From Glandiceps talaboti (taxonomy: Eukaryota > Hemichordata > Enteropneusta > Spengelidae), in assembly GCF_964340395.1 (NCBI RefSeq), contig NC_135563.1, forward strand, positions 10,999,651 to 11,063,650: a stretch of DNA of 64,000 nucleotides. Direction: 5' to 3'. The notes below the pieces were generated by a model, which saw nothing but the letters and a program-made list of their open reading frames with translations, did no database searches and had not been told where the DNA came from. Position numbers and translations under genes: made by a program. This document shows, one piece after another, positions 1-12,402 of the stretch (positions are counted from its first letter, which is position 1; each line of letters begins with the position of its first letter).

Positions 1-655
1 ATTTCTAGTACTTTATATTCGTGAATACAGACAGTCTCGCGAAATGATTCCACCAAACTTCTAAGCTATAGTAATGGTATGCCATTTAACTAATTGTTAA
101 AATTCCTGTAACGAGTTCTTAACGTTGTATAAATATGCACACGGGTAACATGTTTACAACAGCGAGGATATTATTAGCACACAGCTGTACTGAATTTTGC
201 GCTTGCCCTGTTGCAGCTGATGTCATCTGCATTAGATTCCTCCCTTGTGCGTCTATCAATTAAGTACCGTAGAACATTTCATGCATCGACATTTGCTGTT
301 GCATGGTAGTTAAAAGTATGCCTTTTCAATCCAACATGGTGATTTTACGACTAATTTTGATAAAATCACTCAAGATACGGTCGGCGCTTACCTCATATCC
401 ACTGCCATTTTGAAAAATTTGTCCCCTGGCCGACCTCCTTGAGGCCCTCCTAAGTTCGTAAAACTTAGCCTCATACATTAACATCTGAACGAATCGAAGA
501 GATAGTATTGGTTTTAATTATCATACTAAATTTGCATACGGTTGGCTAGATTTATAGACAATCGCTTTTAGAATGAATAGCGATGAAATGGTCGAAAATT
601 GTGCTACAAATCCAAGGTGACTTTTTAAGACCTACTTAGAGGGTCTAAAATCAAA
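1..655. other. upstream flank of MRPS18C, no gene seen
   Basis: I see no coding exon, repeat array or clear promoter motif here. It presumably holds the promoter and 5' UTR of the downstream gene, but I could not place a start site. Confidence 0.4.
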
Positions 656-3600
656 ATGTCCTCGCGTGTTGTGAGCATGCTACGTTCTCTTCCTTCAGTC
701 ACTGTAGTGAGAACTTTGCGATCCGTACCCTGGAAATATAATGTGCAAAATGTGTTCCTCATCCAAAAGCCAAGTCCTAGAGGTAAAATCATTGTGTGTA
801 TCCTAGCTACTCACAAATACAACAGTTTTGATCACTGGTGTTGTCCTTATACTTGACCATGTATGCTTTATCTAGCTGCATGTATCCAATACTATCATGG
901 ATGTATCCATTTAGTGATCTTATTAAATACTGCATTTATATATATGAAATTGTAGGAATGTAACAGTATACTAGTGATTTAACTTTGACAGAATTAATAT
1001 GAAAACCATAAAAAAGGTATACACATCTTTTCAAACACCAACACACTATATCTTAAATTATTTAGGAAGTTTTAAAAACCAGCATCTGTTTACAAAAGTG
1101 GAAATCAACACAAATATGTCATATATTTACCATGTGCAAGACGAATTGTACACATTAAAACACAAAATATGTTATTTATACACTGGTCAATCTGCATTTG
1201 AAGCATGTCAATGCATGTGTCATATGTTATGCCATGCTTGAAATATGAGTCAATATATTTAAAATTACCATTTTTTCTGAAACTAAGCATACAACACCCA
1301 CCCCACCCCCATCCCTGTAGGTATTATTATATTAATTACATATACATTTCTTCATTTAGCCAGAAAATACTCATGAACTAAGGGGTCCCATTGTCACTAC
1401 GTGTGTACTTGTATTTGACTCTTAGTGACAAGGCCCCACATGTCACTTGTATTTTCCATGGCTGAACAAAGAAAAGTAGTAGAGAATAACATAAAGTTTT
1501 AAGTCAAGGCATGGAGGTATAAGCCCCTTAAACCTCCATGGCCAAGGATAATTTTTGGTAAGTCTTATTTTAGAGATTCCATTTATAATATACTAACTGG
1601 TTTGTTAGGAATATTACACTGAAAATTCCCATTGATAAAATCTTGCACTCAGGGAACACCAACAACTTATAAATTTACAAGAAATAACCTGGTACTTGAT
1701 TTAAACAAACAGTGCATATTAATTTACAGTTTTATAATTTTATAATGTTTATTTATTCCCAACAGTGTTTCTATGTACAACAGTCCATGACTCTGACAAC
1801 AAGGGTGTTAACCTGAATGTAGACATTCCTAAAGTCAAACAAGTCATTGACGATGTTGAGGATAACAAGACTGAAGTAAACACTGGCAGTGTAGATTTAC
1901 AAACATTGAAAGATTTGGTAAGAAATCTTTACTTTATATCCTTACCCATTTATATTTGACCATTGTTTGCACCTGTTTGTATGTGACATTAAAAACCTTT
2001 GGGTCAATTCCATTATTTCATGGGGAAGATACATAAGATGTCTAGTTGGGAAACACTTCCCTCCCCTGCCCCACAATCATACTGTCAGGCCATAAAACAA
2101 GTGATAATAGAGAATGTAATATTTCTTGTCCCAACAGCCAGATTCAAATATTGTAGAAGACCCTTACAAACCAGCGGCAGAAAAATGTATACTTTGTAAA
2201 CACAACATTGAAGTTAATCATAAGGTATGTATACTAACTTATTGGATGATAATATCATGAATGTATCAACCAATTGATTCTGAATATTATCATTAGAGAG
2301 TATTTTGGACTAGAGAAAAAAGAGAAGAGAAGTTATTCTGTGTTGAGAAATTCTCATCAAACTTCCTCTGAAAAGGACACTCTTCTTTTCAAAAGCATAT
2401 AAAACAAATATGCACAGCTTTTATATAGTTGTGCTTTCCACCCTTCGTGTATCTATAAGTAACTTTGTATTCAGAATGTGAGTTTTTAATCTAGGTCTGA
2501 TGGTAGAGATGTATTGTTAAAATAATTTGATGTAGGCTGACTCTATTTACCAGTACCACCCTAGTGGTAATAATAGTGAATTGCCACTCTCTGTGGTAAT
2601 AGCAAATTTATGGTTTAGAATTGGGTTTCGTTTTTTGTTTTCCTTCTGTTGCTGCCAAAAAATGTTCTCTTCACCACTCGAAATTGTAGCTCTGTCTGGC
2701 ATGAATCACAGCTGAGTTGACAAAACATTGCTTATAATTATGCAGTATAACCATTACAGTGTTGAGTAGATATATGCAACAGGCCATTTCTGGATGATCG
2801 GCTCATGACTGGGTCTTAGAAAGTTTTCACGATATGCTTGGTTATCTAGTGACAGTTAGTTACCATATCATGTGACAAAAGCTTAAAAGCTTCGAACCAT
2901 GATGAAAGTTACAGTGTCCTTGAAATTCATGTACACTCATTTGTAAGCATTGCCACATTGATTTGGCTTGAATCCTTCTGATTGATCACTGATAATTGAA
3001 TTGCTACAAATTAGATCTTTGATACCATCCTTGATTTCCCATTATCTCTTCATATAATTTTCTTCATCTTGAAAGCATATATACTGGTACAGTTGTGAGT
3101 CAATGCTAAAAAAGAAGACACTATTTGATGAGGTATAGGATAAGCTTATTTGCGAAAACAGAAGGATGACTCAAGTCTAAACATAGGGGTAGCTAATCCA
3201 CAATTTACCACAGGAGTTAGTAACAACCACTCTCTGTTTCATGGTGTGTACAAATTGGTAGGAAAGAAACTTTGTGATTGTCAATGTGTTATATTCATGT
3301 TTAACTTTTCTCTTTGTCTGACAGAATGTGCAGTTATTATCTCAGTTTATATCCCCTCACACTGGTAGGATATACCCTAGACATGTAACTGGATTATGTA
3401 CGTACAGACAGGAAGAAATCACTACAAATATCAAAAGATCAAGACAAATGGGTAGGTTTTCATATATGTGGTTACGTTACATCAAACTTTAGGGTACGTC
3501 ATAGGATTATCATTGTGGCCATCAGTGTGCCCTCTAAGCCAATTTTACACATTCTAGTGACACACCAAAATTTGGTGTTCCCATATCTCTTACTATGTGG

Positions 3601-4095
3601 TGACTCACAAGAAATGCCAGTTTTTATCATTTTGACCCACAACTTCAAAATTTGGCTATCATTAGAGGGCACACTGGTGGCCATTAAGATAACAGACACT
3701 GTGTTGCCATAGTAAGCAACCAAATCAGTGAAAACAAAAAGTGAATTTACAGGGCTTCAGTCATCACCCTTGCATGGAGAACACCTGTAAGGCTTCTATC
3801 ACAGCCAAAATGATGCACCACTGAAGCACACAATTTCTAGTGACACACCAAAGTTTAGTGTTTCCCTAATGGTGACATAGAGTTGCCATCAATAGACCCA
3901 GTAGTTTTTATATAGGGCAGTAAGTTGAAGTGAAACTATTTACACTTTATAACATCAGCTGTTTATTATAAATAACATATTTATGTGTTCTCATCTATTG
4001 CAGGTTTCATGGCAGTTGTTTACAAAGACCCTATTTATGTCAAAGATCCCTCGCTGTTTGATAGTCGAAATTTACACCAAGGATCACCACGATGA
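656..4095 (+). CDS. MRPS18C: mitochondrial small-subunit ribosomal protein bS18m (MRPS18C), 5 exons
   Basis: Coding exons 656-782, 1766-1917, 2138-2224, 3325-3451 and 4004-4095 join in phase (1, 0, 0, 1) with GT-AG borders and give 194 residues. The S18 core is in exons 3-5: a CILC zinc-ribbon-type pair, then [24 protein letters not shown], and an [15 protein letters not shown] stretch, all hallmarks of the bS18 family and closest in memory to the C paralogue. The first about 40 residues are rich in Arg and Ser with no acidic residues, as expected of a mitochondrial targeting sequence. Exon 2 adds an acidic linker ([10 protein letters not shown]) absent from the shorter human protein of about 142 residues. 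The ATG at 656 is chosen because it opens the frame continuing into exon 2. Product acts in the mitoribosome small subunit. Confidence 0.9.
3523..3676. mobile_element. 154-bp hAT-type MITE in MRPS18C intron 4
   Basis: The element starts CAGTGTGCCCTCTAA and ends with its exact reverse complement TTAGAGGGCACACTG; similarity continues inward (AGCCAATTTT against AGCCAAATTTT). It is flanked on both sides by the same 8 bases, GTGGCCAT (3515-3522 and 3677-3684). An 8-bp duplication and CAGTG termini are typical of hAT elements. It has no coding capacity. Confidence 0.8.
3828..3910. repeat. partial older relative of the adjacent hAT MITE
   Basis: The stretch TTCTAGTGACACACCAAAG followed by TTTAGTGTTTCCCTAATGG matches the interior of the MITE about 280 bp upstream with several differences. 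The ends are decayed, so this is a fragment. Confidence 0.55.
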
Positions 4096-4260
4096 ATGGT
4101 GATTTATAGTGATAGACAACACCATGATAACCACCATTATTAGTATATATAACCATCTTACATTAATGTATTATGTTTAGCTTTGAGTTACTCTGTTCAT
4201 AGATTTTCATAGATAATAGTCCGAGATGACTTTGTAAGTTTATTAATGTGATTCACCAAA

Positions 4261-4266
4261 AATAAA
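4261..4266 (+). terminator. MRPS18C: poly(A) signal of MRPS18C
   Basis: AATAAA lies 166 bp after the stop codon, the first canonical hexamer downstream of the gene on its strand. Confidence 0.6.
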
Positions 4267-4750
4267 GTAAAGCTGTGACTTCCAACAAATCTCATTGGTA
4301 TAGAGTGAATTTGTTTCTTTTATCACATAGTGAAAATATAATGAACTGATGCATTCCCTGTAAGGTATATTTGTTCTCAACATACACAATGATATAATCT
4401 ATTTTCACAATCAAATTGTCAATTTTCATTACTTTTTAACAATGTATGTATCAGACAAAGAAAGACATTTATTGCTAGCAAGAAAAAAGCTGACAACCTG
4501 TCACTCATTGACTCAAGTTCTTGTTGCATGATCTTGACAGTGCCATCTTATGGTTGACCATGCAATCTCTGGGAGTTTGACAACACTATCATGATCATCA
4601 ATAACAGAGAAGAGTTCTTAGTTAGAGAGAAATAGTGATACAGATACAGAATATAGCACAAACATGTCACATGTCCGTCATCAGAAAGACAAAAGATTGT
4701 ATAGTTTAACCACTTGGAGTGCTATTCATATACAGCTGTTACATTAGTCT

Positions 4751-4808
4751 CGATTACCCAGACTCTTGCCGTTGAGGGCATCACCCCTAAGCGAGAGTAT
4801 GAGTAACC
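4751..4808. repeat. 58-bp imperfect hairpin
   Basis: GATTACCCAGACTCTTGCC pairs with GCGAGAGTATGAGTAACC around a short centre (GAGGGCATCACCCC). It looks like two element ends left face to face, or a tiny fold-back element. No target duplication could be defined. Confidence 0.45.
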
Positions 4809-5624
4809 AAGCCAAGCCTACTTTTACATCTGTCCAACAATGAGGATCATTATAGTTGAGAACTATAGCTTCAATCCAAGGCCTGCATGTCACTTTCACT
4901 GATCAATGCCACCTCTGTACTTATCAGTAAAAGTGAATGAAACCAATGCACTGTATGTTGTTAACAGCCATGTTTTCATGAAGTGACTTGAATTTACAAG
5001 GTTTCCTTCCCCTTTACATACTTTCTGAAATTAGATATAAAGTTCTAGGCCTAAATTGAGCTAATGTGTACTTGACATAGAGGACGTGAATGAAAAGATA
5101 TCTTGGGATCTTTTATCTCTGAAATCACACCCTTATGTTGTATGGTTACAATTAGTTGTTATGAGATGTGATTCTGTGTATACAAATCCGTTTTTTTTTC
5201 AATCTATTTACACTCACACCAGGGATGATTTTGAAGTGCATTCTTTTCAAACCATTGATCTGCTTATCCTTTTGCTTGACACAGATCATATGGTCTGTAG
5301 CAAAATGAGTTTATTGACGATATTTGATTGCTAAGTCAATACATTATCTAACTACTGTATTCAATTGCTAAATTCCAGTTGCTACTCTTCGAAGTTATCT
5401 TTTAAAAATCCTAACACTAAAATGAACAGCAGGTCACATAATGTAATCATACTGTTATCAACTATGAAGATGAGATACTGTGGCAAACATCCATACATGA
5501 ATTTCAAATATACGTTGTTAAAATCTCTGCACAATATTGCGCGAAAATATCGTCAAATATTGAAAAACGAAAGTCATATGTAGGTCAGCTGTAGAGGGCC
5601 CCATACTTGGCCAAAAACAACAAA

Positions 5625-5634
5625 CGCATGCGCA
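5625..5634 (+). promoter_or_regulatory. NRF1-like palindrome in the CHMP3 promoter
   Basis: CGCATGCGCA, the core of the known NRF1/alpha-Pal site, lies 27 bp before the CHMP3 start codon. Such sites are common in promoters of housekeeping genes. Confidence 0.5.
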
Positions 5635-5660
5635 AATACGTTTTCGTCTGACAAGTAGAG

Positions 5661-8600
5661 ATGGGTCTATTTGGTTCTGAAAAGGTCGATCCCAAAAAAC
5701 AGGTAACTTGGACATAAACTAAGTATTCGTTTGACGGAAATGTCTTTGATTATTAATGGATCATGTGATAAATTCTTAAGGAATATGAATGCAAAACTCG
5801 CTAGAATTTTCGACTTGAAATTTATGTCCGTCACTTCCCGAGTTTAGATTGTGAGTGTACAATAATAATACACACACGAGTGATAGTTTGCTGTAATGTC
5901 TTGAACTTCTATTTGAAAAGGAAATAATGATTTTTCTTCATCGTTTGATATGTACGTGTAAGCGAAATATTATGTATACAAATTCATACCTGGCTCCATG
6001 AGCTTGACTCACCTGACCGGTGACTCATTCCAGTTCCAGGACTGTGTAGCTGACTATCTGCATTGATTCTCCGACCACTTGAGACTATAGCGTAATGACT
6101 ATAATATATGTTTGTTGTAATGATAATATTACTGATAAACAAGATGTCATTGTCAGTACGTTGTGTGCAGCACCTAAAATGCTTGTTGTCAATTCAGAGT
6201 TGTGGATGACCTTCAAAATATAGCGTGTGTAAATTACAATATCAATCATGTATAACACCTTTCTGAAACCTAAGGATCCCCAGATCTGGATCAAGGAAAG
6301 TATTGAAACTATAATCAGAAAGCGTGGGAATGAAAAAGGTGTAGAACTTCTAGAAGGTGGATTTCACCCCAATGCTTTCTAACAAGTCATGCACTGTGCA
6401 CACAGAGTGTACCATGTGTACCCCAATAACTAACAATGTTTATTCACCAATATAATAAAATTAACCTTAAAATAGATACATAGACAGAGTCTACATGGCA
6501 AAAGGGATCAAGAAATAGTAAAGCTAGACAAGCTTGTATCCCTTAGTGACTAACAAACATATTAGTACTTGAAGGTGTATATACATAACATCCAGATTGC
6601 CATAGGAACTATCACAAATAAGAAACATAAAGTAATTCTATAATTGAGAAGAAAGGCGGCATTTAGGTTTATGTTACGTACATCTTTTTGACAGTCAAAA
6701 TGTTCTGATTAATCGTGTTGTTACTTGTGATGTATGGTTTGGTGGGCTTCAGGCCCACTGGTTGAAGATTTTACATTGATTTTTTTTTCGCTTTTAAAAT
6801 AATACCTTTTGTAATATTTTCTGCTTGTATTTGTCTGTTATGTAAGAATTAAGCTGTATTGTGGTATGTTTTTGTTCTTCTCTGGACTATGGGTCTGTAA
6901 TAAAGTTTAAATGATAATGATAAATAATTGCTGGCCATGGAGAGTATTTAGGATATCCCCTAACTATTAGTAACTAACTATATATTAAAATCATGATTGC
7001 AAACGTATCTCTCACTTACAATTATAGTATTACATGGCAAACACAAACATGAAATGTTTGTGTGGATTCACTCTGATTGGTTAGTATTTACAATGAATCA
7101 TTGATCGCTGTCATCTGTATGGTCAATAATTATAAAATATAGTTGTGTATGTTTTACAATAATTTGGAACTTTTTGAATACCTTAATGTTAACCAACACA
7201 GACTGTGGTGAATTTGAAACTAGCATTGACTTCATTTGCTCACATACAGGTGGATGAATGGACCAGAAAGCTTAGGAAAGAACAAAGAGGAATTGACAGG
7301 CAAATAAGATGTGAGTATATTACCCTGAGACTGGTCTCAGATGGCTATATTTTGCAAACTGAGACCCTCAGTTCGTGGTCTCAGTTTAATGCTTTAGGTA
7401 CCCTTGCATACCACTATTCCGTGTATATTGTAAATTGACAGGCAAATACATACTGAACGTAAAGACCATGATGGGTACTATAGCCTAAATCACAGTAAGT
7501 CAAAATACTTGATGCTTGTATCATTTGTCAAATGTGTTGTTATTCAGAAGTCTTCTTTTAGGTACAATTTGCCAACTGTAGTGTGTAATACCCGTGTGAT
7601 TGGCATTCTCAATCACTTTTAATCCTCATTTTTCCAGGCTATAACCTTGGATGCTCTTAACTCTGGGTGCCTTCATGCAAACCCTCTCAGTAAAAAATTG
7701 TTACAAAGGGGTCAGACAACCGTGAAAATTGCATAGTGTAAAATCATATTTTTTTACAAATTATAGATATTTCTACTTTGCAGCAATACAAAGAGAAGAA
7801 GATAAAGTCAAACGACAAATAAAAACACATGCTAAGAAAGGAGAAAAAGATGTGTGTTTAATATTAGCCAAGGAAGTAGTACAGTCCAAGAAAGCTGTGA
7901 ATAGACTGTATGCTGGCAAGGCACAAATGAATTCTGTCTCCATGCATATGAAAAATCAACTTGGTAAGTCCAAGCAATGATGTCATAAATACGACATAGG
8001 TCAGCAACCACTAGTAGGGTCTTATCTAAATAGATATTAACAATTGATAGTGGATTGTTGTGAAAGGTCTATGTCTTCACACATTGAAAACTTGATGGAT
8101 TGAGTATTTATTTTGGATTTTATTTTATCATGGCTTCCTACTTGGAAAATCAAAAAATGTGAAACAATATATGCCAAGTCCTTGTTTGTAACTCAGTGAG
8201 ATTAATAAATGTGTAAAATGTTTGTTATCGTACGTACAATGATGTTTCAGCAAAATTGTTAGCTTTTTGCAATGTACTGATTTACAAACACAGACTTTTT
8301 CAATGATGTTTCTCGTTGATTTTTCAAGTAGGAAGCCATGATAATTTGTTTTCCGAATTACAAATCCAAAATAATTACCCCAATCCTCATCCATATGGCC
8401 ACTTTAAGATTCAAACTGACATTTCGATCACTTGTGGCATTAAAATGAGTCTTACAAAAATTTGCTGTGTTTTCAAGAACAAAAATCATACATACTTTTT
8501 TTTTTCTTTTTTTTTTCATACATACTTATTCTTCTGATATGAAAACCGTCTACTGCATTGAAATGCAAATACATCACAGCCTATTAATGAGTATGTTTAA

Positions 8601-10226
8601 TTTTTGTATGTATTTCAGCATTATTGAAAATTAGTGGTGTAATGCAGAAGAGTGGTGATGTGATGAAGGCCATGCAGACATTGATAAAACTACCAGAAAT
8701 CAGTGCAACAATGATGGAAATGTCTAAGGAAATGATGAAGGTACATATCCATCATTGGCTATCAAAGGACAGTAAATTAGCAGCATACCTTTTGAATTTT
8801 GAAGAGCTCATTGCAATGAAACTTGGAGAGGGTTTTCTTCAGGTGTTTATTGTAAGTCTCAGGTGGTACTTTTTGCATACAACTGCAGTATATTCAATAT
8901 TGAAGTAAATGTAATTTAAGTCTTACACCAACAAGTAACCCCCACCCCACCCCACCATACTAGAATACCAACCATACAGGATTTCACTCTACCTAGAAGT
9001 GTTTGTTAAACCATACACTCGGGTTTCAACCATTGCAAGAGAGGGGTGTCTGGATGAGACCCACCCCCACTTTGAGAAAACGTTCCAATGAAACCACCCA
9101 GGGTGCTAATATGGCTGAGTATGGTACATTAACATTTATCAGATCTATAACACACTAACTGTTTCATTATCATCTTCAGGCTGGTATTATTGAGGAAATG
9201 ATGGACGACGTCTTTGAAAACTTAGAAGATCAAGATGAATTAGAAGAAGCTGCACAGGAAGAAGTTGACAAAATCTTGTTTGAAGTAACAGCAGGTAGGA
9301 ATCTCACATACATAGAGTCTGTTTTTAGAATCAGCTGTCAGTCAGCCTGGTCACATGATTAGGGGTATTTAGTAGAGGGATCCAATCAATAAATGTCAAT
9401 GTCAGTGTAGCTAACATTTCACACCTTCATCAAAACTTTATTTGTTCAATCTTCACAAAAATATGGACTGAATTGAAAGAACATCACTTTGGTCATGGTC
9501 AGGGTGCCATGTAGAATAATGTTTGTGTCAGGCATTATTGTTAACTGCTTCGTGACCTTTATAAGCAGTGCTTCTACATGACAGAAGTTTATACAGTTGT
9601 CTTCAGTTGTCTTCTTAATGTCGTGCCATTTTCGCTCTGATGACAGCTTGTAATGTCGGGTCTGTTTTTGTTGCTGTCTGGATTTCGCTTAATAAAAGAG
9701 CTTTGGGCAACCCCCCCCCCCCCCCCTCCCAAATGCAAACTAGGCATGAAAGATTTGAGACACTACATGTTGAACAATGTTTTGGGGGTTGTTGGGGGGG
9801 GGGGGGCAGATATCGAAACATCTTTCCCATAGACATCTTTATCTGCTTCAAATTAAAATTAATTGGGCTATTTGGAAATCCTTCAAGGGACATAGGTATG
9901 CTATCCCTAAGTCAAAGAAGTGTTTTGAAAAAAGGCACATATCATGTTGAACAAGGGTCCACCAGAATATATATATTTTCATGCAATAAAAATTTAAAAA
10001 TTGGATAGGTTATGATGCAAAGAAGGGTTTGGAATTTTTTTGTTAGTTCCTGTAAAGCATGATATAATATTATATCTTTATTGGTTTATTAACAGGTGCA
10101 CTTGGTCAAGCCCCTACTGCTTTGGATGATGAACTACCAATGCCACAAGGGGCTGAGGCCCCTGAAAGTGATGAAGAAGAAGATGTTACAGAAATGCAGG
10201 CAAGACTAGAGGCTCTAAGGAGTTAA
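5661..10226 (+). CDS. CHMP3: charged multivesicular body protein 3 (ESCRT-III subunit), 6 exons
   Basis: Exons 5661-5702, 7250-7310, 7784-7963, 8619-8740, 9180-9294 and 10096-10226 join in matching phases (0, 1, 1, 0, 1) to 216 residues plus stop; human CHMP3 has 222. The start MGLFG is the canonical N-terminus. The basic alpha1-alpha2 hairpin contains VDEWTRKLRKEQRGIDRQIR and IQREEDKVKRQIK, followed by KAQMNSV, KSGDVMKAMQ and MSKEMMKAGIIEEMMDD. The C-terminus is acidic and ends in a MIM1-type motif, EMQARLEALRS, which in this family binds MIT domains such as those of VPS4 and deubiquitinases. The protein is cytosolic and polymerises on endosomal and midbody membranes with CHMP2 and CHMP4. 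The 14-codon first exon is too short for an ORF scan. Confidence 0.95.
6690..6935 (+). repeat. probable 3' end of a LINE-like retroposon in CHMP3 intron 1
   Basis: The segment has the look of a retroposon 3' UTR: GGTGGGCTTCAGGCCCACTG, then T-rich sequence, then CTATGGGTCTGTAATAAAGT followed by a short ATGATAATGATAAATAA tail. No coding part is present. Assignment rests on general form only. Confidence 0.35.
8091..8407. mobile_element. fold-back MITE, family B copy 1 (CHMP3 intron 3)
   Basis: The two ends are inverted copies: TATTTATTTTGGATTTTATT with TCATGGCTTCCTACTTGG on the left, and the reverse complement of the same blocks on the right (AAGTAGGAAGCCATGATAA, AATCCAAAATAATTA, ending CCATATGGCCACTTTAA). 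The arms are about 100 bp. The left tip is decayed. The same termini occur at 18141-18471 and 24101-24143. Confidence 0.7.
9615..9715 (-). mobile_element. short Ty3/gypsy-like pol fragment (fossil) in CHMP3 intron 5
   Basis: About 30 residues resemble the segment before the integrase domain in Ty3/gypsy polyproteins (SEIQTATKTDPTLQ-like). No LTR or other part of the element is seen nearby. It is a broken, old remnant and the family call is tentative. Confidence 0.3.
9630..9830. repeat. facing poly-C and poly-G tracts
   Basis: A poly-C run near 9711-9727 and a G-rich run near 9781-9808 lie about 60 bp apart on the same strand and could pair as a hairpin. The sequence between them shows no feature I recognise. 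Confidence 0.5.
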
Positions 10227-11977
10227 AATTTCCACTATTTGGGTATACTCTTCACCCTTTCTTTTGTAAATATTTATATAGTGACATCTTATATCCAGTA
10301 CTGGTAAAATCTTCAAACACAATCAAGAACATTATTTCATATGTACCAGTGATTACTTGCATCGATGTGTGTGTGTGTGTGTTTGTTTGCATACTGTTGG
10401 TATTTGTACCATAGTGCAATAGCAAAGATATTGTTTGCATACTTGTATGCAAATGATCATGCAAGTATTCCATAATGTAAATGAAAACGAGACACACAGT
10501 AACATTTTTTATGAAAAATTTATTGTTTCGGATAATTATATGTATTTGTAACAGAACTCCATGACATATGAGTGCCAGAGTGGTATACTTTGGGTATTTT
10601 CACTCACGCATATGTCGTTTGCTGCTGCACTTTCACTCATGTAAGTACAGCTGGAGAAAATTCAACAAGCACTCATGCAAATATGGAGCATGTCATACTG
10701 GTACTCACATGTGATAGGGTTCTGTTTTATGACATCACAAGTTTTTATTGAGAATACTGTGTTGAAAATACTGCATAACACAATGTCACATCAGAGTGAG
10801 TTCAACACTTTCTAAATACATGTAGTCAGATTTTATGATCATACTTCTTCATCAGTATTTCCAATTACCTTTATCCCACTTACTTTGCATTGAAAATCAT
10901 TTTGATAATTATATATATATATATAAAATCTTTTTTCCACATGTCCTGTCTTATTGTGAAGACATGTTAAAATTACTTGCGACTTACTAGGTGATGTTGC
11001 AGGAACCTTGATAGTGATAGCGCCCTCAACCTGCAGACACGGTTGGTTTCTTGTGTGGTCAAATCTGCTGTCATGTTTACGTGCAAGATTAACTTCATTT
11101 GAAAGATTAAAATAAAGAGGTCTGTTACTTTAATCATGGAGGTATAATAATTCTACACAAAACATTCTACCACCATGTTTCATCATCATAAACTGTAGCC
11201 TCTTTTACAATACCATCCAAGACACACTGTCAAGAGTATTATTTTTTGTTGCGTCAGCAGAAAAATTGTACACTGGCTTGCGAGTATCATTTAGGACATG
11301 TGGTTAATAGTCTTCTAAGTCATCTTTATATGTTTTAGTACATGTTATTGATTGAATGAATCCACCAAAATTTACTTCTCAATCATCATTCAGGCACAGT
11401 ATGTTTGAAATTAAACTCTATTTTTTTGTTTCATAGGTCACTGTTTTAATTTCCAATTTTGTGACATTTAGAAATTTTAATTTAGTGTTCTGAAAATATT
11501 CTAAAAATGTTAGTGTACAGAAAAGTACAAATTCAAGGTCATTCCAGTATAAGGTTTAATAAAAACAACGCAAATATTATGTACAAGTAGTCTGTGAAAA
11601 CTCAAAATGTAAACATTGTGTTACAAATGATTATTTGCATATTATTAGCATAATTTGTACAAAAGCATGTATACATGTAGGGCAATGTTTACATACATAT
11701 ATGTCAAAAGTCATACAAGGGACCTTGTAAATATATATTTCAAACACAAATTAGTTTTTGGTTTTACATAGCCTGAAAATACCGAAACAGAAGTGACACT
11801 ATAAAGTCATCCGCCAAAGAAAATTGTGTGATTTTTATCTTAATTTCAACACTTCATTTGCAGGCAAGGAAATAACTAGATTTCTATACTTTTTTAAGCC
11901 CTTTCAACAAAGTCAAATCACTGTGACTTTGAATCATTTCTGTGAATAAAAGAAAAAATTGCATTCTACTACTTATA

Positions 11978-12078
11978 CAGTTGTTTGTTGTTGTTGTTGT
12001 TGCAGTAGTTTGTTTACAGATACAAATGTGCCAACTGCATGTAGATAGCCTTTTGTTTCCTTTCCTTTCCTTTCCTTG
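11978..12078. repeat. TTG and CCTTT microsatellites
   Basis: A (TTG)n run near 11981-12003 and a (CCTTT)n run near 12057-12077. Confidence 0.8.
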
Positions 12079-12181
12079 AAAGAAACGAATCTCGTGAGTT
12101 TTAATATGTGATTGAGTTAAGTTGTAATTTGCAGTTTGTAATACAAGAATGTATCATCATGTAATGTATATACAAAACATA

Positions 12182-12187
12182 AATAAA
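12182..12187 (+). terminator. CHMP3: candidate distal poly(A) signal of CHMP3
   Basis: AATAAA nearly 2 kb past the CHMP3 stop. Earlier hexamers at 11111-11116 and 11945-11950 are equally possible, so the UTR length is open. Confidence 0.25.
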
Positions 12188-12232
12188 ACTAATAACCCCT
12201 TATTCAAAGTTCACGTTTGTTGATCTTCACTG

Positions 12233-12402
12233 TGTGTATGTGTGTGTGTGCGTGTCTGTGCGTATGTATGCATGCATGTGTGTGTGTGCATATGCATGTG
12301 TTTGTGTGTGTGCGTATGCATGTGTGCATATGCATGTATGTGTGTGTGTGTATGCATGCATGTGTGTGGGTGTATGCATGCATGTGTGTGGGTGTGTGTA
12401 CA
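12233..12402. repeat. TG/TGCA microsatellite
   Basis: Alternating TG with interspersed TATGCATGCATG blocks over 170 bp. It opens several overlapping frames on both strands, all of low complexity and not genes. Confidence 0.9.

Larger units (their letters stand above)
4096..5624. other. intergenic region between MRPS18C and CHMP3
   Basis: It holds the MRPS18C 3' UTR and a short hairpin at 4751-4808. The remaining open frames here have no recognisable protein sequence or splice context. Confidence 0.5.
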
